NCBI GenBank assembly: GCA_019095985.1
Contig: CM032660.1
Location: 31,824,612-31,888,611 of the forward strand
Origin: Streblospio benedicti
Taxonomy: Eukaryota > Annelida > Polychaeta > Spionida > Spionidae
DNA: 64,000 bases
Direction: 5' to 3'
Below are positions 1 to 12,224 of this stretch, piece after piece. Both the position numbers and the translations under genes were made by a program. Below the pieces are notes generated by a model that saw nothing but the letters and a program-made list of their open reading frames with translations, was not told the DNA's origin and made no database searches. Every line of letters starts with the position of its first letter. Within the stretch, counting starts at the first letter, position 1.

Positions 1-1793
1 ACATGCTATGGCGTAATCTTCCAGCACCAGTGCATACAGTGTGAATGATGAAAACAATACTTATGTGCACTTTGAAAGAGACTGTAAAACTGGCAATGTT
101 TGCAACACACTTACTTTTGTACTTTTCAAATCTTCCGGCAAAAGCAATGAAAGTTACTTTAACGAGCAATTGGTTTAGAGTCTCCTATAACTAGCCTTAT
201 AGTGAATGTTGGAGGCTTGATCACCATCTTGCAATAATACTTTTATTACGTTCAACACACTTGGAAACAATCTCCCAATGTTGATTATGTCCTTTAATAA
301 GAAAACACAGGTACATGTAACGTAACACCGTGTCGGTCGGGTCCACTCACACACACGCACATCTCTAAACAGCGCTGCTCGCCAGTAACACGAGATAAGC
401 AGTATTGATGCCGCTAGCCGTGAGGATTCCCCCGCCAATTCGCCAACGTAATTACGCCGCCGCTCACGGGCCGCAAATTGGCGGCAAATTGGCCTTTATC
501 ACGTTATAGCGCCCGCGTAATGGCCCAAAATCTGTACGCCCGCCGCCGCCGTACAACACCCTCAATATCACTGGTCTAAACAAGGCATTTGACATCTGAT
601 ATCCAGAGTGCCGTACACAGGACCCGGCGTACACTGCGTATCTCGCCGCCCTCTCGCCTCCCCTCCCGGCCGTGGTTTCTCTGTGCTGGCGGCGGCGGCG
701 TCCCCGCGGTGCGTGCGCGTTGTTCCGTGGCGTGCGTGCGCGGCGAGCCGCGCGCTGTCTGTCACGCCCCGCCGCCGCCGCCGCCGCCGCACATTGTGTG
801 TGAGCATATGCCGGGGTAATGTGGTGTCTGCCTCAGACCAGCGATCAGTGGGCGGGTGGCGGAGGATGGTAGAGCCAACAGTGTGAAACATGGAGACTCG
901 GTGGTTCCCAATCTTGTAACGTATCAGTAGTCCACACGTAATGTAATACACCGAGCATAAATACTAACCAAGCCTATTTCAGATTATTTTGTAATAAATG
1001 AAGAGGTTTTATATTGCTGTTGTATTACAACTGATGAAATTGCAATTATTGAAAAGCTTAGCTATAGTGTGGTTTAACTAGAACTGGTTAGTCTGCTGCT
1101 ATTCTTCAGTGTGAGGGTCGGGGTAAAAAAAGGTCCTGGAGAATATTAGCAGTTGTTTATATATATTTCATTTAGAATCGACTCAGAATTTTACAAAATC
1201 GGAGCTAATGTTTTCTGATTCAAATAATCTAAAAATAATCATCTTTGTCTGTTGCCGTATTCGATTAAAGATTGTGTTTCTTGTGAAAGGACAATTTTGA
1301 ACATAATAAGAAATTCTATTTTGAGTAACCTTGTCTAAAACAACTGAACTGCGCGTGCGCCCAAGCCATTAAAATGTCCGAACGAGACAGTGCCCTGTTA
1401 CACCGGGGCTGGGACTCCCGGAAGTATAAAAGACGCCCATCTCATTAATATTCATGAACTGCAATCCCACATTGCACAACGCACAACTTGTGACGTAATA
1501 GCCCAATGTTGTCTTGCTTGATAGTTTTATTCTGTTGCATTTCTCTTACTAGAAAACCTTTTAGGGCTTCATAGAATCTGATAATAAATTTTATTACCGC
1601 AAAAATATTGGCCCAGATAAAAAAATCGATTTTATAACACTCTTGCTTTAGTGCATTGGTTTATATATTTTCAAATATTTTGCACGATGGGGCCCACATT
1701 ACTTTACAATCTAAACAACCCTATTATTATAAGCGGTTGTCAACATAAACTAATTGCATAGACAAACTCTTGTACGTGCGTCTATCCTTGCAG
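1..1793 (+). other. Intron of Lhx1/5 gene (upstream of last three exons)
   Basis: No coding exon is recognisable here. The acceptor at its right end (tatccttgcag, ending 1793) opens the homeodomain exon, so this is intronic for the + strand gene. A GC- and CpG-rich block lies at about 405-870, with a short CCG run near 769-790. A TATA-like TATAAAAG lies near 1426, followed by an AT-rich ATTAATATTCAT. Open frames in the GC block are low-complexity and not credible genes. An intronic enhancer or internal promoter is possible but unproven. Confidence 0.55.
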
Positions 1794-4057
1794 GTCTGGT
1801 TCCAAAACCGCCGCTCCAAGGAGCGCCGCATGAAGCAGCTGTCGGCGCTCGGCGCCAGACGCGCATTTTTCCGCAACCCGCGGCGCATCCGCGGTCTGGG
1901 TCCAGACGACAGCCCCGACCTGCTGGGCGGCCCGGGCTTCGGCTACTTTGGAGGTGACCATCTTCAATTCTACATGTCAAAGCTCTGAGAGTCAGTACTA
2001 GTATTACATGTGATACCTTCAGAGACTGGCGCTATTAACTCATGACCTTTTCCGGAAGTTTGTAAATCTAACCCGCGACTCACAGTAAAAATGGATTTTG
2101 AACATGTGACGCCATCTTCCCATTCCCGCGCTACAAAGATGCCTAAACTGTATTTCCGCCAGCTCCATTCGCTCACCCTAAAATTTATGAGCTCTGAAAA
2201 CCCCAAATCATACATCATCTCTGGAATATCCTTGTTCAAAACAGTGAAACGTGGGCAAACGGAAGACAACTTGTTTAGAATTGTTTTGATGAAAGTAGGA
2301 CCACAGGGGGGAGCGGGGAGGAGGGTTGCTAGGGGGCTAGTATACTTTTTTTTTAAATCATGTATTGTGTATACTAATAATACAGACTAGTTGCGTCAAT
2401 AGAGGCTAGTTTCAATGTATTTCTTTTTCATTCAAGATGGAGGCGACTTTTACTCAAGTGGTCCTTACCCCGGTGGTTATTCTGGCGATTTCTACCCCGG
2501 GGGCGGCCCGGACCACCCTGGCCAGGGCCTCGGCGGCTTCATGCCGCCCGTGTCCGGCCCGCCGCACGGCCCTCCGCCCCCCGGCCCGCCCGGCATGGAC
2601 GTGGGAGGTGAGTGACACCAGACGCCTTTCTGACATCCTGGATCTGCATGCAACAGTGTTTCAATTTAACCTATGTAAAAAGGGGTGGTGATGGCTGCTT
2701 GTCTGATTATAGCAGTGAAGGCACATTTTCAAAACATGTTCTCATAACTGTTAGATTATGCATCATATGAACAACAAGTGGAGTCTACAGTATTCACTTA
2801 CATGTTGTTTTTTTTAACTTTTTCGTAGCCTTCTTTAGTAGCGTATTGCTATAAACTTTCCACACACACCCTCCCCACCCAAACCCACATAAAGTATTTA
2901 TACTCCAATATATTTTCATTTTGACACATCAAACAATCATGCATCATTCGTTACTCTCTAAAATGATAATGAAATTTAGTTTGATCGAGGTTCATTTATC
3001 CTGGATTTAATAGACATACATATTTATTTCAAACAGGAGAATAGTCCAATTAAATGCATTGAGCCTTCAACAGGAACTCCTGTCTTGATCACAATGACGT
3101 CACGAGTCGTCACTGTACGCGCGGGTGTTTCAGAACACATCAGAACGGTGATGTGCAAGTTTAAGGTTCAAGTGTTCTTCAAACCAGTGAACACATTGAG
3201 ACAGTTGTTGGTGAGACCTAAGGACCCCTTAGACAAAGAAAGAGTGATATATCACCCAGTGTATCAGATCAAATGTAGTGACTGTGATGCTTCATATGTG
3301 GGAGAAATAGAGAGATCTGTAAAGACGCGGTTCTTAGAACATAGACGCCCGAGTTCCACCGGCTCAGAAGTGTCGCGCAACATCCACGTTGACCAACAAG
3401 GTCATGGTATCTCACTGGATGAGACTAAGATTCTGTGTATTGAACCCAAGTATTTTGAAAGGAAGCCATTCAGATAAGAAAACTGAAGCCATTCCTGAAC
3501 AAGGCTGGGGGAACACATGGACTTCCGGACATATGGACCAACGTTCTGACCCACGGGGGGGAGGGGGGGCACGCAGCTGGGGATTTTCCCTCACGTACAG
3601 TGACGACTCGTGACGTCATTGTGATCAAGACAGGAGTTCCTGTTGAAAGCTCAATGTATTTAATTGTACTATTATCATGATTGAAACAAATAAATATGTA
3701 TGTCTGATAATGGAATTTATAAAGATGATATTTTTTTTAACGGCAAGAAGTAAAACACTTATTGGATGTGTATCGTTTGAGATATAAATAGCACATCTGA
3801 CATTACCAACTTCTTATTGCTCAACGTTTATTTCAGGTCCTCTGCACGACGGGCAGTACGGACTACACGCCGAGATGCTCCAGCAAGGCCAGCCGCCGTC
3901 CCCGGGTGGGGGCGGCGGCGGCGGGGACCCGGGCGGCCTCGGCCTCCAGCTCGACCAGTACGGCGGCTCACACGGGCCCCCCGGCGGCCCCCACAGGAAC
4001 ACGCCGGGCGCCTTCAGTCACATGCACGCACATTCTGAGTTGACGGAAACGTGGTGA
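1794..4057 (+). CDS. lhx1/5: LIM-homeobox transcription factor Lhx1/Lhx5 (Lim1), C-terminal three exons
   Basis: Exons 1794-1953, 2437-2607 and 3837-4057, all with AG/GT borders and consistent phase 1 junctions, give the last 183 residues. The first exon starts inside homeodomain helix 3 with [14 protein letters not shown], followed by [17 protein letters not shown], the Lim1-group signature. The two LIM domains and the start of the homeodomain must lie left of the window. The second exon encodes a Gly/Pro/Tyr-rich tail ([20 protein letters not shown]). The last exon has PLHDGQYG and ends in TETW, matching the conserved terminal Trp of vertebrate Lhx1. Family knowledge: a nuclear DNA-binding regulator of neural, kidney and axial patterning that works with Ldb cofactors. 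The intron before the last exon holds a Penelope relic. Exons are strongly GC-rich compared with AT-rich introns. Confidence 0.93.
3011..3707. mobile_element. Penelope-like retroelement relic between inverted arms
   Basis: A fragment on the + strand (about 3200-3475) encodes a GIY-YIG endonuclease core: [27 protein letters not shown] and a distal ISLDETKIL. This is the C-terminal module of Penelope-like elements. It is enclosed by about 110-bp inverted arms, 3011-3120 and 3592-3707; both read inward through CAACAGGAACTCCTGTC, TTGATCACAATGACGTCACG and TCGTCACTGTACG. No reverse transcriptase is left, so this is an internally deleted, broken copy. It sits in the last intron of the Lhx1/5 gene, in the host orientation. 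Near-identical arms suggest a fairly recent insertion or arm conversion. Confidence 0.8.
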
Positions 4058-5766
4058 CATCACGGCGATTCGGATACGAGTAGTTATCAACACGTGTAGT
4101 TCTAATTAAACAGAAGTTCAATCGCCTGTTACAAATTCAGCATATAGTTGTTAAAGGATTTTCCATGCGTCTAGAGCAAATATTCAATGATTCATGAACT
4201 CCATACACACAGTTTCTCCAGTAGCATTGCCAAAAGATACTTTACTGACAGGATTTCGGTTTGATAATTATGACGTTTTAGAAACATTGCTGACCACAAT
4301 ATAAGTACTGCCCAGGTCCCGTGTGGCGGTGGCACTCGCAGGTGAACACCATAACTTATTCATTGCTATATTAGTGTATCTCATCAGCATGTGTAGTGAA
4401 GCGTGTTGGCGTGATTGTGATCGTGCAATAGTTGAAGAACTACACTAGGTCTATGATCCTCCAAAAGCAATATTTCTTATAGATAACTTTGGGGATAACT
4501 TTTGAGATACGGTGAAGCTTTTTTAGGATTTGCTTTGACATCCATTTTACCAGACGATTTAAAAAGTGGCCAATAGCCAGGACATTTTGCTTGAATTCTA
4601 GCGACAAAATCATTCTTTAAAGCATCCATAGAGGTTTTTTGTATGGTCGATGTCCATTTTGAATATCGTCCCGTTAAAATGTTCTGTCAACGGAAATTAG
4701 TAGGAAGTTTCTTTTCATAGAAAAAATACCATAACATTTTCTTTGAATTTTGGTTTCGTGAGATAAGGGTTTAGGGAGGATTGGATTGGCGGGAGGGGGG
4801 GGGGTCGACCTAATGTACTACTCGACTACAATTCGCGCAAATAAGAAAGGTGTGTGTAAATACTATGGTATGGTTGTTGTGAGATAAATTCTAAGCATGT
4901 GTTATGGAATCATATTCTTATTCACAAAATGGGATGTGTGGATTACATTGGAACTACTGGAATAAGACGTGAAAGTGAACGAACTTTTCACACAAACTAG
5001 TGGTAGATGCGCGTTCGCGGGTCTACTGAAAACAACACTTTGCCAATGGTTATAACAGAAATATATAGGTCTAAGTGACACACTTACTACCATATGCTGA
5101 TGTTGTTTTATGTGATAATTATTACTTTACTATGGATCTATGTGACCATTACTTGTTTTAATTGTAATTTATTTTAATTGTATAAATCAAGATTCTATGT
5201 CTAACTCTATGAAGAGAGTAATTTTGATATGTGCGTGGTAGGTTTAGTAAGTTGTTATGTCCACTGCCATTAACATGTTATCTGATGGATGTTCGCTTTA
5301 TAAGTTCCAAGTATTAGTGTTGTTCTTGTTGAAAGTGTTGTTTTGTTGTTATTTTCACACAGCAAGTACGACCTCAAATAATCACCGAATTACCAGTTAA
5401 ACAGAATGGCAACAATATACAACGTAATTACAGAAACTCGCACGATGCTTCTTAATTGTAAATAACTTCCAATTCAGTAACATACCCAGCAATAGTCACT
5501 GACGACGACACTGCCGATAAATAACATTAGAGTCCAGAAGCAAAATTCATCTACGACCAGGCGCACACACATTTGACTTCATTCACCACTGATGTTACAG
5601 GGGGGGTTTAACTAGATTTACCCAACGTAAGTGGAAGTTGCAGGATATGTCGGTTGCATTTTATGTCTGGTGTCCTTTTAATACCCGACGCTGTCACTTT
5701 CATACATTTAAATGCATACGTTTTATTTGAACTAAAATGTAGTGTTATTTATCCGTCCTAAATAAA
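4058..5766 (+). other. Probable 3' UTR of Lhx1/5
   Basis: Non-coding, AT-rich sequence follows the TGA at 4055-4057. An ATTAAA occurs near 4106 and a canonical AATAAA at 5761-5766, followed by GT-containing sequence. A UTR of about 1.7 kb is plausible for this family, but the true end is not provable here. No other gene is visible in this stretch. Confidence 0.45.
5761..5766 (+). terminator. Candidate polyadenylation signal of Lhx1/5
   Basis: AATAAA followed by CTGTGTC. It is the first canonical hexamer after the stop with a GT-containing downstream element. Confidence 0.4.
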
Positions 5767-7593
5767 CTGTGTCAAAGCAAAAACTGTTACGGGCATGTAC
5801 ATGTAGGACATGTAGATGAAAAACAACCAATTTCGCCATGCTCATTCGAGAGTTGAAATACAAGCTTCAACAAATACCTTCAAAAATATTATTTCTAAAT
5901 ATTTTTCTTGCCATTCTTTTTTATTTCTGTGACTTGTCAGAGCAAACGCTTTAAAAACAATGTAGGTTGCCATCTATTAAAAAGAAATATAAAGGGTTAT
6001 GTGTATAAAAATACGAATCCTAACCTCGTATATATCGTTCTCAATACCACCGATTTATGTATGTTATGCACATATATGAAAAGCGTTATCCAATGTGACA
6101 TACCAGTGTTAACAGTAAGATAAAATAGCAACCACAATGGAACCAAACAGGGACCATTGTGGCGGATATTATACACGCCAATCATTCACCATTAAAGAGC
6201 GCCTGAAAACTATTAATAGCAGCTCATATCTTCAAGATGGGTTCATACTATCCAATCACCACTCTACAGCCAATTTGAATTCTAATTCTGAAAACTAAAA
6301 TCTGAATTTCTTTGACACAAACACGTGACTCTTAATTTTGATGTGACCTATTTGTACATGAATATCCAATACACAAATAGAACCATATTTTGTTTCATGA
6401 CAGTTTACAATGATAATGATATTTAGGGGGGGGGGGGTCTAAAAGAAAAGTTTGAAAATTTTAAAATGATTGGCAGCTGTTAAGAATCCGACTCCAAAAT
6501 TAAAAATCCTTGATCTACAATTTTGCTGCTGATAATACTCTAATGACTCGCTGTATTGGACTAATCAGCCAGTGTCAGTCTTATACCATTAATGAGGGGG
6601 CGTCCCTCCCCCCTTTTCCCACCAAAATAATTTATTTTCATAAGGTTCTTCATGAAATACCGTAAGTGCGCCCCCACCCTTTCCTTACGTGCGCCCCCTC
6701 CCCCTTTTCCAAAAACCTGGATCTGCCTATGTCACTAGCAACAACAGTTAGACCAATGATTGCTAGATTTGGTGTTTATATTACTAGCCAATCAGGGTGG
6801 GCAGAGCCACTAATGACTGTGCGGTGACGTATTCACTCAAATGAAAGGGACACTTTAACATACATAACGATATTGAGAACTCGAGCTATAATGGTGCGCT
6901 TTGTAGTTCGGTAACAAATCAGGGACCATCTAGCCATAATAGATACCCACAATGATCCAAAATAGGGGCCATTGTGGTCCAAATGAATTAAGCGCAGAAA
7001 GGTTACAATTTTCATCTGAGGGAGGATACATAATTAATTGGTGAGATAGTGGTCAAATTTAGGGGGGGGGGGATATACAATTTTCAAACTTGATCTTGGG
7101 GTGGGGGGCAATTTTGTTAACATAAAATGGGGAGGGGCCGGGACATATGATTTTCAAATCATCTATGGGGTAGGTACACGATTTTCAAAAATAAGCGTGA
7201 TATTTTACGCACTTTACGACGTTTGTTGCGTTTGTTCGTTTGTTGTTGTTGTTTTTTTTTTGTTTTTTGTTTTTTGTTTTTTTCGCTGTACATCCAAATC
7301 ATACGGTAATTAGATCTAACATAAACAAACAATGAATCTAAACATCGGGACCCGACCAGCATTATTGTTTATACTTTCTGAAAATGTAATACATGTAATA
7401 CTTGGTAAGTATACACGCTTGAAATTCATTTAAACATTATTACATCTAATATAAACCAAAAACACTATGTAGAGTTAATTCACGTGGAATATCTAATGTT
7501 GTATTCAAATTGAGGTCATTTCGATAAAATTACGTAATGATTACCTATAGTACTAATCAAGTTTCTCAGAAGATAAGTGCTTCAAGATCTTTA
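5767..7593. other. Intergenic spacer with dispersed repeats
   Basis: No credible gene. It contains G-runs (near 6427 and 7063) followed by repeated phrases of the type ACAATTTTCAAA/GATTTTCAAA (7075-7190). Two stretches resemble each other, with GGGACCATTGTGG-like sequence at about 6150 and GGGGCCATTGTGG at 6964. A T-rich tract lies at 7248-7281. Confidence 0.4.
6597..6732. repeat. Dispersed MITE-like repeat, truncated copy
   Basis: It shares most of its length with 29195-29362: a CCCACCAAAATA segment, TTCATGAAAT(A/C)CCGTAAGTGCGCCCC, and the end CCTGGATC(T/C)GCCTATG. The copy at 29 kb has both ends; this one lacks the left end. The terminal CATAGGC(A/G)GATCC(T/A)GG is the kind of short TIR seen on non-autonomous DNA transposons. 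Confidence 0.6.
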
Positions 7594-8408
7594 TCACTTC
7601 ACATTATTGAAATAAGCTGACACAGTCCTATGCAATTACAATTTAAACGTTTCCACCAATATTTGATACTTTCATTCTGCAGTAAGTTCGTAAGGAAGTT
7701 ATTTTTTATTGGCTGGACTAAGATTGGATTTGGATGGGCGGTTAAGGTTGTATTACCATAAAGACTTCATCAGACTTTATTTAGTATTTGTAAAGGTGAC
7801 TGATAGGGCCTGTATATCATGTACCAGTTTGCTACTCATATTGTTTGGTATACAATATTACAGTAATAAAACAAATCAAATTACATCAAATAAAAATGAT
7901 CCACAATGCAAACCAATCTTAATCCAGCCAATCAAAAACAACTTCCTGATTAACTTAGGGATAGCTCACAAATGACTTCATTGCGGAGTGTGGGGGTGGG
8001 GGTGGGGTGCAGACGTTAAAAGTGTTTTTTTCAATAATTTTCCAATGGAATTGTATTAAATGCAAAATATCAATATGTTGTGAACATTGTATTTTATTTT
8101 GTTGTGCCATAGCAATGTACTAGATGCTGTCTACAGTTCATATGGGTAGTAGTATTTAAGGACTGGGGGAGGGGGCATGCGTAAGTAAAAATGATGCGTC
8201 ATAGTGTGGGGGCTTTGTGGTGGGTGGTGGCAAAGGATAATGACGCAAGATGACAAATTGGGGGCGGGCGGTCAGAAATGCCCGAAAGTGCGATGACATC
8301 ATTTGTGAACGATCCCTTACTGCAGAATGAAACTATGAAACACTGGTGGAAATATTTAACTTTTAATTGCATAGGACTGCTGACAGCTTATTTCGATAAA
8401 GTGAAGTG
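7594..8408. repeat. Inverted-repeat element (~815 bp, ~95-bp arms)
   Basis: Left arm 7594-7690 and right arm 8317-8408 are inverted copies. Both contain GAAATAAGCTG, CAGTCCTATGCAATTA and TTTCATTCTGCAGTAAG when read inward. A second, inner inverted pair (near 7955 and 8300) shares GGGAT(A/C)G(C/T)TCACAAATGA. This suggests either one long foldback element or one element inserted in another. No open frame of note lies inside. Confidence 0.65.
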
Positions 8409-8703
8409 AAAAATATATACTAGAGCATGAATCAAGCCTAAAACGGATGCCCTGGCTACCATGGTCTATGAGCTTATTAGATACCTTTCTATATAACAGT
8501 AGTAATGTGCATGGTATAGTGTTTGTATATTGTTGTAGTATACATACCACACACCCCTCCCATGATGCTGGGACCCATGGTTCTGGCACTTTTCAATAGC
8601 CATAAACCTTTTTTTTTAAATTGTGTGCTTGTTTGCTATTCATTAATTGAACAATAAAATGTGCACAACTTCTTAACTGATGTGGAATCAAAATGGTGGT
8701 ATT

Positions 8704-8896
8704 TGTAATATTTTATGATACAGACGTTGACATATACGTTGCTTCAAGAACAAGTTTATTAAAAACTACAACTTCCAAGATGGCTATCGCAATATATACA
8801 ATAAAAGCATAGGATACAGTACACAGTATAAAGTATCATATTAGCAGTGAAATATAAAAGTACAATTTATAGTTTGCAAATATGCAGACTACAACA
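8704..8896 (-). repeat. Probable Ty3/Gypsy 3' LTR
   Basis: Read on the minus strand, a purine tract (AAACAAAGGGAGA) ends just before TGTTGTAG. About 190 bp later the sequence ends in ATATTACA, giving a TG...CA unit with an internal AATAAA. It lies directly downstream of a Gypsy pol tail. The partner LTR is not seen in the window, so the limits are inferred. Confidence 0.45.
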
Positions 8897-8954
8897 TCTC
8901 CCTTTGTTTAACTAAAGTGAGAGGAACGCTTTCTGTTATCAAAGCTTTTTAAGA

Positions 8955-9236
8955 TCAAATGGTATTGTTGCCCTTAACCTTATAAGACAGTCTGTCAGGC
9001 GGATTGATCGTCCTTTGAGATCTACGTAGAGCTACTGGATCTGTGGCTCTTTGTGGTGTTGTATGCGGTGGCTGAATCTGTTGTTGCGTAGTTGAGTCAG
9101 GAATGTCATCTTCAGTTATGTCTTCAATGGGTGAATCCATATCCAGTCTTCCAAACTTTTCATGTGTGGCCCTTATATGTCTACGGTTCCGACGCAAGGG
9201 GCCTGTACTGGTGTTAACTTTGTACGACCGAGGTTC
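8955..9236 (-). mobile_element. Ty3/Gypsy retrotransposon fossil, C-terminal pol fragment
   Basis: The minus-strand frame entering from the gap reads PRSYKVNTSTGPLRRNRRHI, the chromodomain-side tail typical of Metaviridae integrase. A low-complexity Thr/Gln/Pro tail (TTQQQIQPPHTTPQRAT) and RRSQRTINPPDRL follow. Only this 3' end and a probable LTR remain visible; the rest is lost or in the assembly gap. It is a broken fossil. Age cannot be estimated without the second LTR. Confidence 0.8.
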
Positions 9237-9336
9237 NNNNNNNNNNNNNNNNNNNNNNNNNNNNNNNNNNNNNNNNNNNNNNNNNNNNNNNNNNNNNNNN
9301 NNNNNNNNNNNNNNNNNNNNNNNNNNNNNNNNNNNN
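9237..9336. other. Assembly gap (100 N)
   Basis: A run of exactly 100 N, the conventional length for a gap of unknown size. The Gypsy fragment on one side and the orphan ORF on the other need not be adjacent in the real genome. Confidence 0.99.
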
Positions 9337-11173
9337 GACATTCTTCTGAAATAGGAATGTCCATCATGCAGTTGCACAGTGAATTATTGCTACAAGTAGG
9401 CAGATGCCAGCTTGAAATTTGCTCTTCATCTGAAGGTACACCTTTAACAGTAATGGGAAGAGTACAGATCTGTTTGGATCGATGTTCTCCTGGTTTGGGA
9501 TCAGCGTGGTATCGTAAACGAACCAAGTTATCAAGCAGCACGCATTTGACAAAGCAGTCTCTAAGACAAATTGTATCATTCTTAATGCCAGCCTCTGAAT
9601 GGTATGTTAGCGGATATTTACGAATAAACGTATTATAATAACATACGTCTCTTTTACCGCTTGCTTTCAAACTATTCTCTGCAGTGCGTAAACATAGTGT
9701 GGCACCGCATTTGTTTGTAATCTCAAATATTCTATTGATTGATTGATAATTTCTAATAATTTCTCTTGTAAACTGTTCTTGCTGCAGTCCTACATGTTTT
9801 TGGTTCCACAAATGCAGCATTATGTTGTGAACATACGATATGACACTCACTTTTTGTTCCAGCTTTGGAACCATAGCCTGCAATGTGTTCCTTGTAATTT
9901 GCTGTACATTAATAAATGAAGCAAACAAAACTTGATGAATAAGAGGAACATACAAAGCGAATTCAGAAAATCCACTCAATAATGTAGATGAAATGTTCGT
10001 TGACTGTGATGCAAAGCAACGTTCACAATTGACAGAAAAGGTTTCAACGTACGTATCAGTTTCATTGTTACTAGAGTTAGTCCAAGACCACAGAGGTAGA
10101 AGTCTACCATAGACAATGTCATCTCTTAAATGGAACCTTTCTACCATGTCTATGCTACCATAATCATCTAAAACAGCAAAATTGAAGATGTCAACAGAAC
10201 AGCAGAGAGTCTCATGCTTGTTTCGTAGAAAAGTTTTGATGAGTTGTACATAATTCAAGAATGTGTCATCATCATCAGCTTGTGAAACAAAAAGACACAC
10301 ATGAATTCCAGCTACATGCCTACTTTGGTCACAACCTGCACAGCAATCAGCACATGACACTTGTTTTACACTATCAATGTCCAATTGTTTAAAGTTTTCA
10401 ATCAGGTCATCCTCTATGTACTGTGCATCATGTTCAACCTTAGAACTTCCCATTATTCTTGGTCTCTTTTCTTTTGCAGCCTTTTCTTTTCTTTTAGAAT
10501 AGTTATTGATTGCAAGATTATTCCTCTTGCTACAGATATCAGCCAACTTTTGTGCTTGTTTAATGTTGTTAACAAATTCCCATTTTGCATTGACTAGCTC
10601 TGAGTGCGTTTTATTTTCATAAGAATACTCTCGGCTGAAGTGAAATTCAAATAAACATATTTTTGACCATTCACTTTGACTATAATCGTTTTTGTAATCA
10701 TCTTGCAAAGTAGGAATCTGCATTTCGGAAAAAGAAATTGTATTATAAATGGCAGAATCAAAATCTTTTTTCAAAATTGACAAATGAGCCAAGGCATTAT
10801 ATACATCTTTATATGATGAAGAGGCACTTGATGTCTTTGGTACAATTACTTCCATTACTTGATCCATAATTCTTTTGCAAATTTGAAGTTTATCACATTG
10901 CTTTGCAACAAGCCTAAATATGGCATTTATAGAAATATACAGAATGTTATCCTGAGTATACAATCCATTCTTGTATAGTTTTAAGTCTCTTATCAAGTTA
11001 TCTCTTCGCACCGGATTTTCCAAATTATTCAATCTTTCATTTATAAATTTCACAAAATCACTTAATGGTACCCATTGGTTATCATTATCCTCAAAACTTC
11101 TTAATGGGAGAGAAGATAGTAAAGATAGTCTTGAGTGCCATGTAGCCATCTTTGTTGTCATCGTTGCTGCCAT
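9337..11173 (-). CDS. Uncharacterised intronless ORF, at least 612 codons, truncated by gap
   Basis: An uninterrupted minus-strand frame starts with ATG at 11171-11173 (MAATMTTKMATW) and runs into the N gap, so the C-terminus is missing. I do not recognise the family. Visible parts: an N-terminal helical region (about 30-180) with WVPLSDFVKFINERL; a basic stretch near 230-250 (SKRKEKAAKEKRPR); a Cys-rich patch (SCADCCAGCDQSRH, near 275); an acidic DDDD near 300; another Cys pair (NCERCF); and several Cys/His residues near the end (HLPTCSNNSLCNC). There is no signal peptide or membrane segment. Long intact coding without introns, next to a Gypsy end, suggests a gene carried by a mobile element or a retrocopy. 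A host single-exon gene is also possible. Confidence 0.6.
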
Positions 11174-11465
11174 CTTTCATCAAGTTTTACCTACATTGGA
11201 ATTCATGAATGATAATGAGATATAGATATAGAACAACAGGTAAATATGTCAAAGCATAGCATATTTTTGTAATGAACCCCACACTACGTGTGCGCAATGT
11301 CAAAAACTCTTACTACTACCAATACGGTATGATAAGTTTTGCAGAGCTTTTATGTTTTAGTCAATGTTTCATGATTCTGATGAAAAATATATTTTTTTAA
11401 ATTGCTATCAAATTAATCTTCCTCATGTTTTAAGAATGAGGTCTTTAAACTTTAATGTACAAATT

Positions 11466-11498
11466 CACTGTACTAAAGCATGGGCAGGTTGTAAGTTT
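11466..11498 (+). repeat. Relic end of the 30.7-34.2 kb TTAA element family
   Basis: CACTGTACTAAAGCATGGGC followed by AGGTTGTAAGTTT matches the terminal inverted repeat of the element at 30691-34225 with a few changes. The matching opposite end is not found in the next several kb, and the TTAA is not preserved on the left, so it is a solo or decayed end. Confidence 0.55.
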
Positions 11499-12224
11499 CC
11501 AAGGCAAGATCACTTCAAATTCTTATGTAGCCGCATTGTTGACAATACAAAAGTTTGTAACAAGAATGCTTTAAAGACAAGTGCACGTTTTTTCAATTCT
11601 ATCGATAGACAATATATGTCAGTTATCAGTGGTTGTACCAATAATGGTTTATTTGGTATAATTGTAGGCATGTAGTTAAGTTATGACGCGTTATCACATA
11701 TACACATTAAAACTGTCTAAAAGAGACTACCTCTCTAATGGCATATTTTGGGCCAAGTGGTCATTTTTAGAGGTTATACTGTACATTTCAGACCTGCCCA
11801 AGCTTTATTTACCACATGGGCTTTTTATGTACTACTCAAGACTAATGTATAGTGTTGTATTCATGGATCTCTAAATAGAATGCACCTACCTCTATTGTTG
11901 TATTAATAATCCGTCCCATTTGTAACAAAATTTCCATACATCTTGTCACACAGTTTGGTCTTCATGATATATTCCATTATTGCAGTTTGTTAGTTTCTCA
12001 AGTTCTTAGACAATTGATGATTTATAGATTTACAGATTTCGTACAACCTCTTAAATCCTTCATAAGTCCTCTTGACTTGCATTGCATATGGTTGCTATCC
12101 ATCATTTGAGTATCCATAATTTAAACAATTTAGAAAACCAATGTAGATTTACATCTTAGTCTTACTCTCTCAAAGTCAAAAATGAACTCAAATGGTATGT
12201 TGGCAGACTATATATAGGCACAAA

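Noticed and set aside
568-951. Several overlapping open frames in the GC-rich block
   Set aside because: They consist of Arg/Pro/Ala-rich translation of CCG/CGG-rich DNA on both strands and show no domain.
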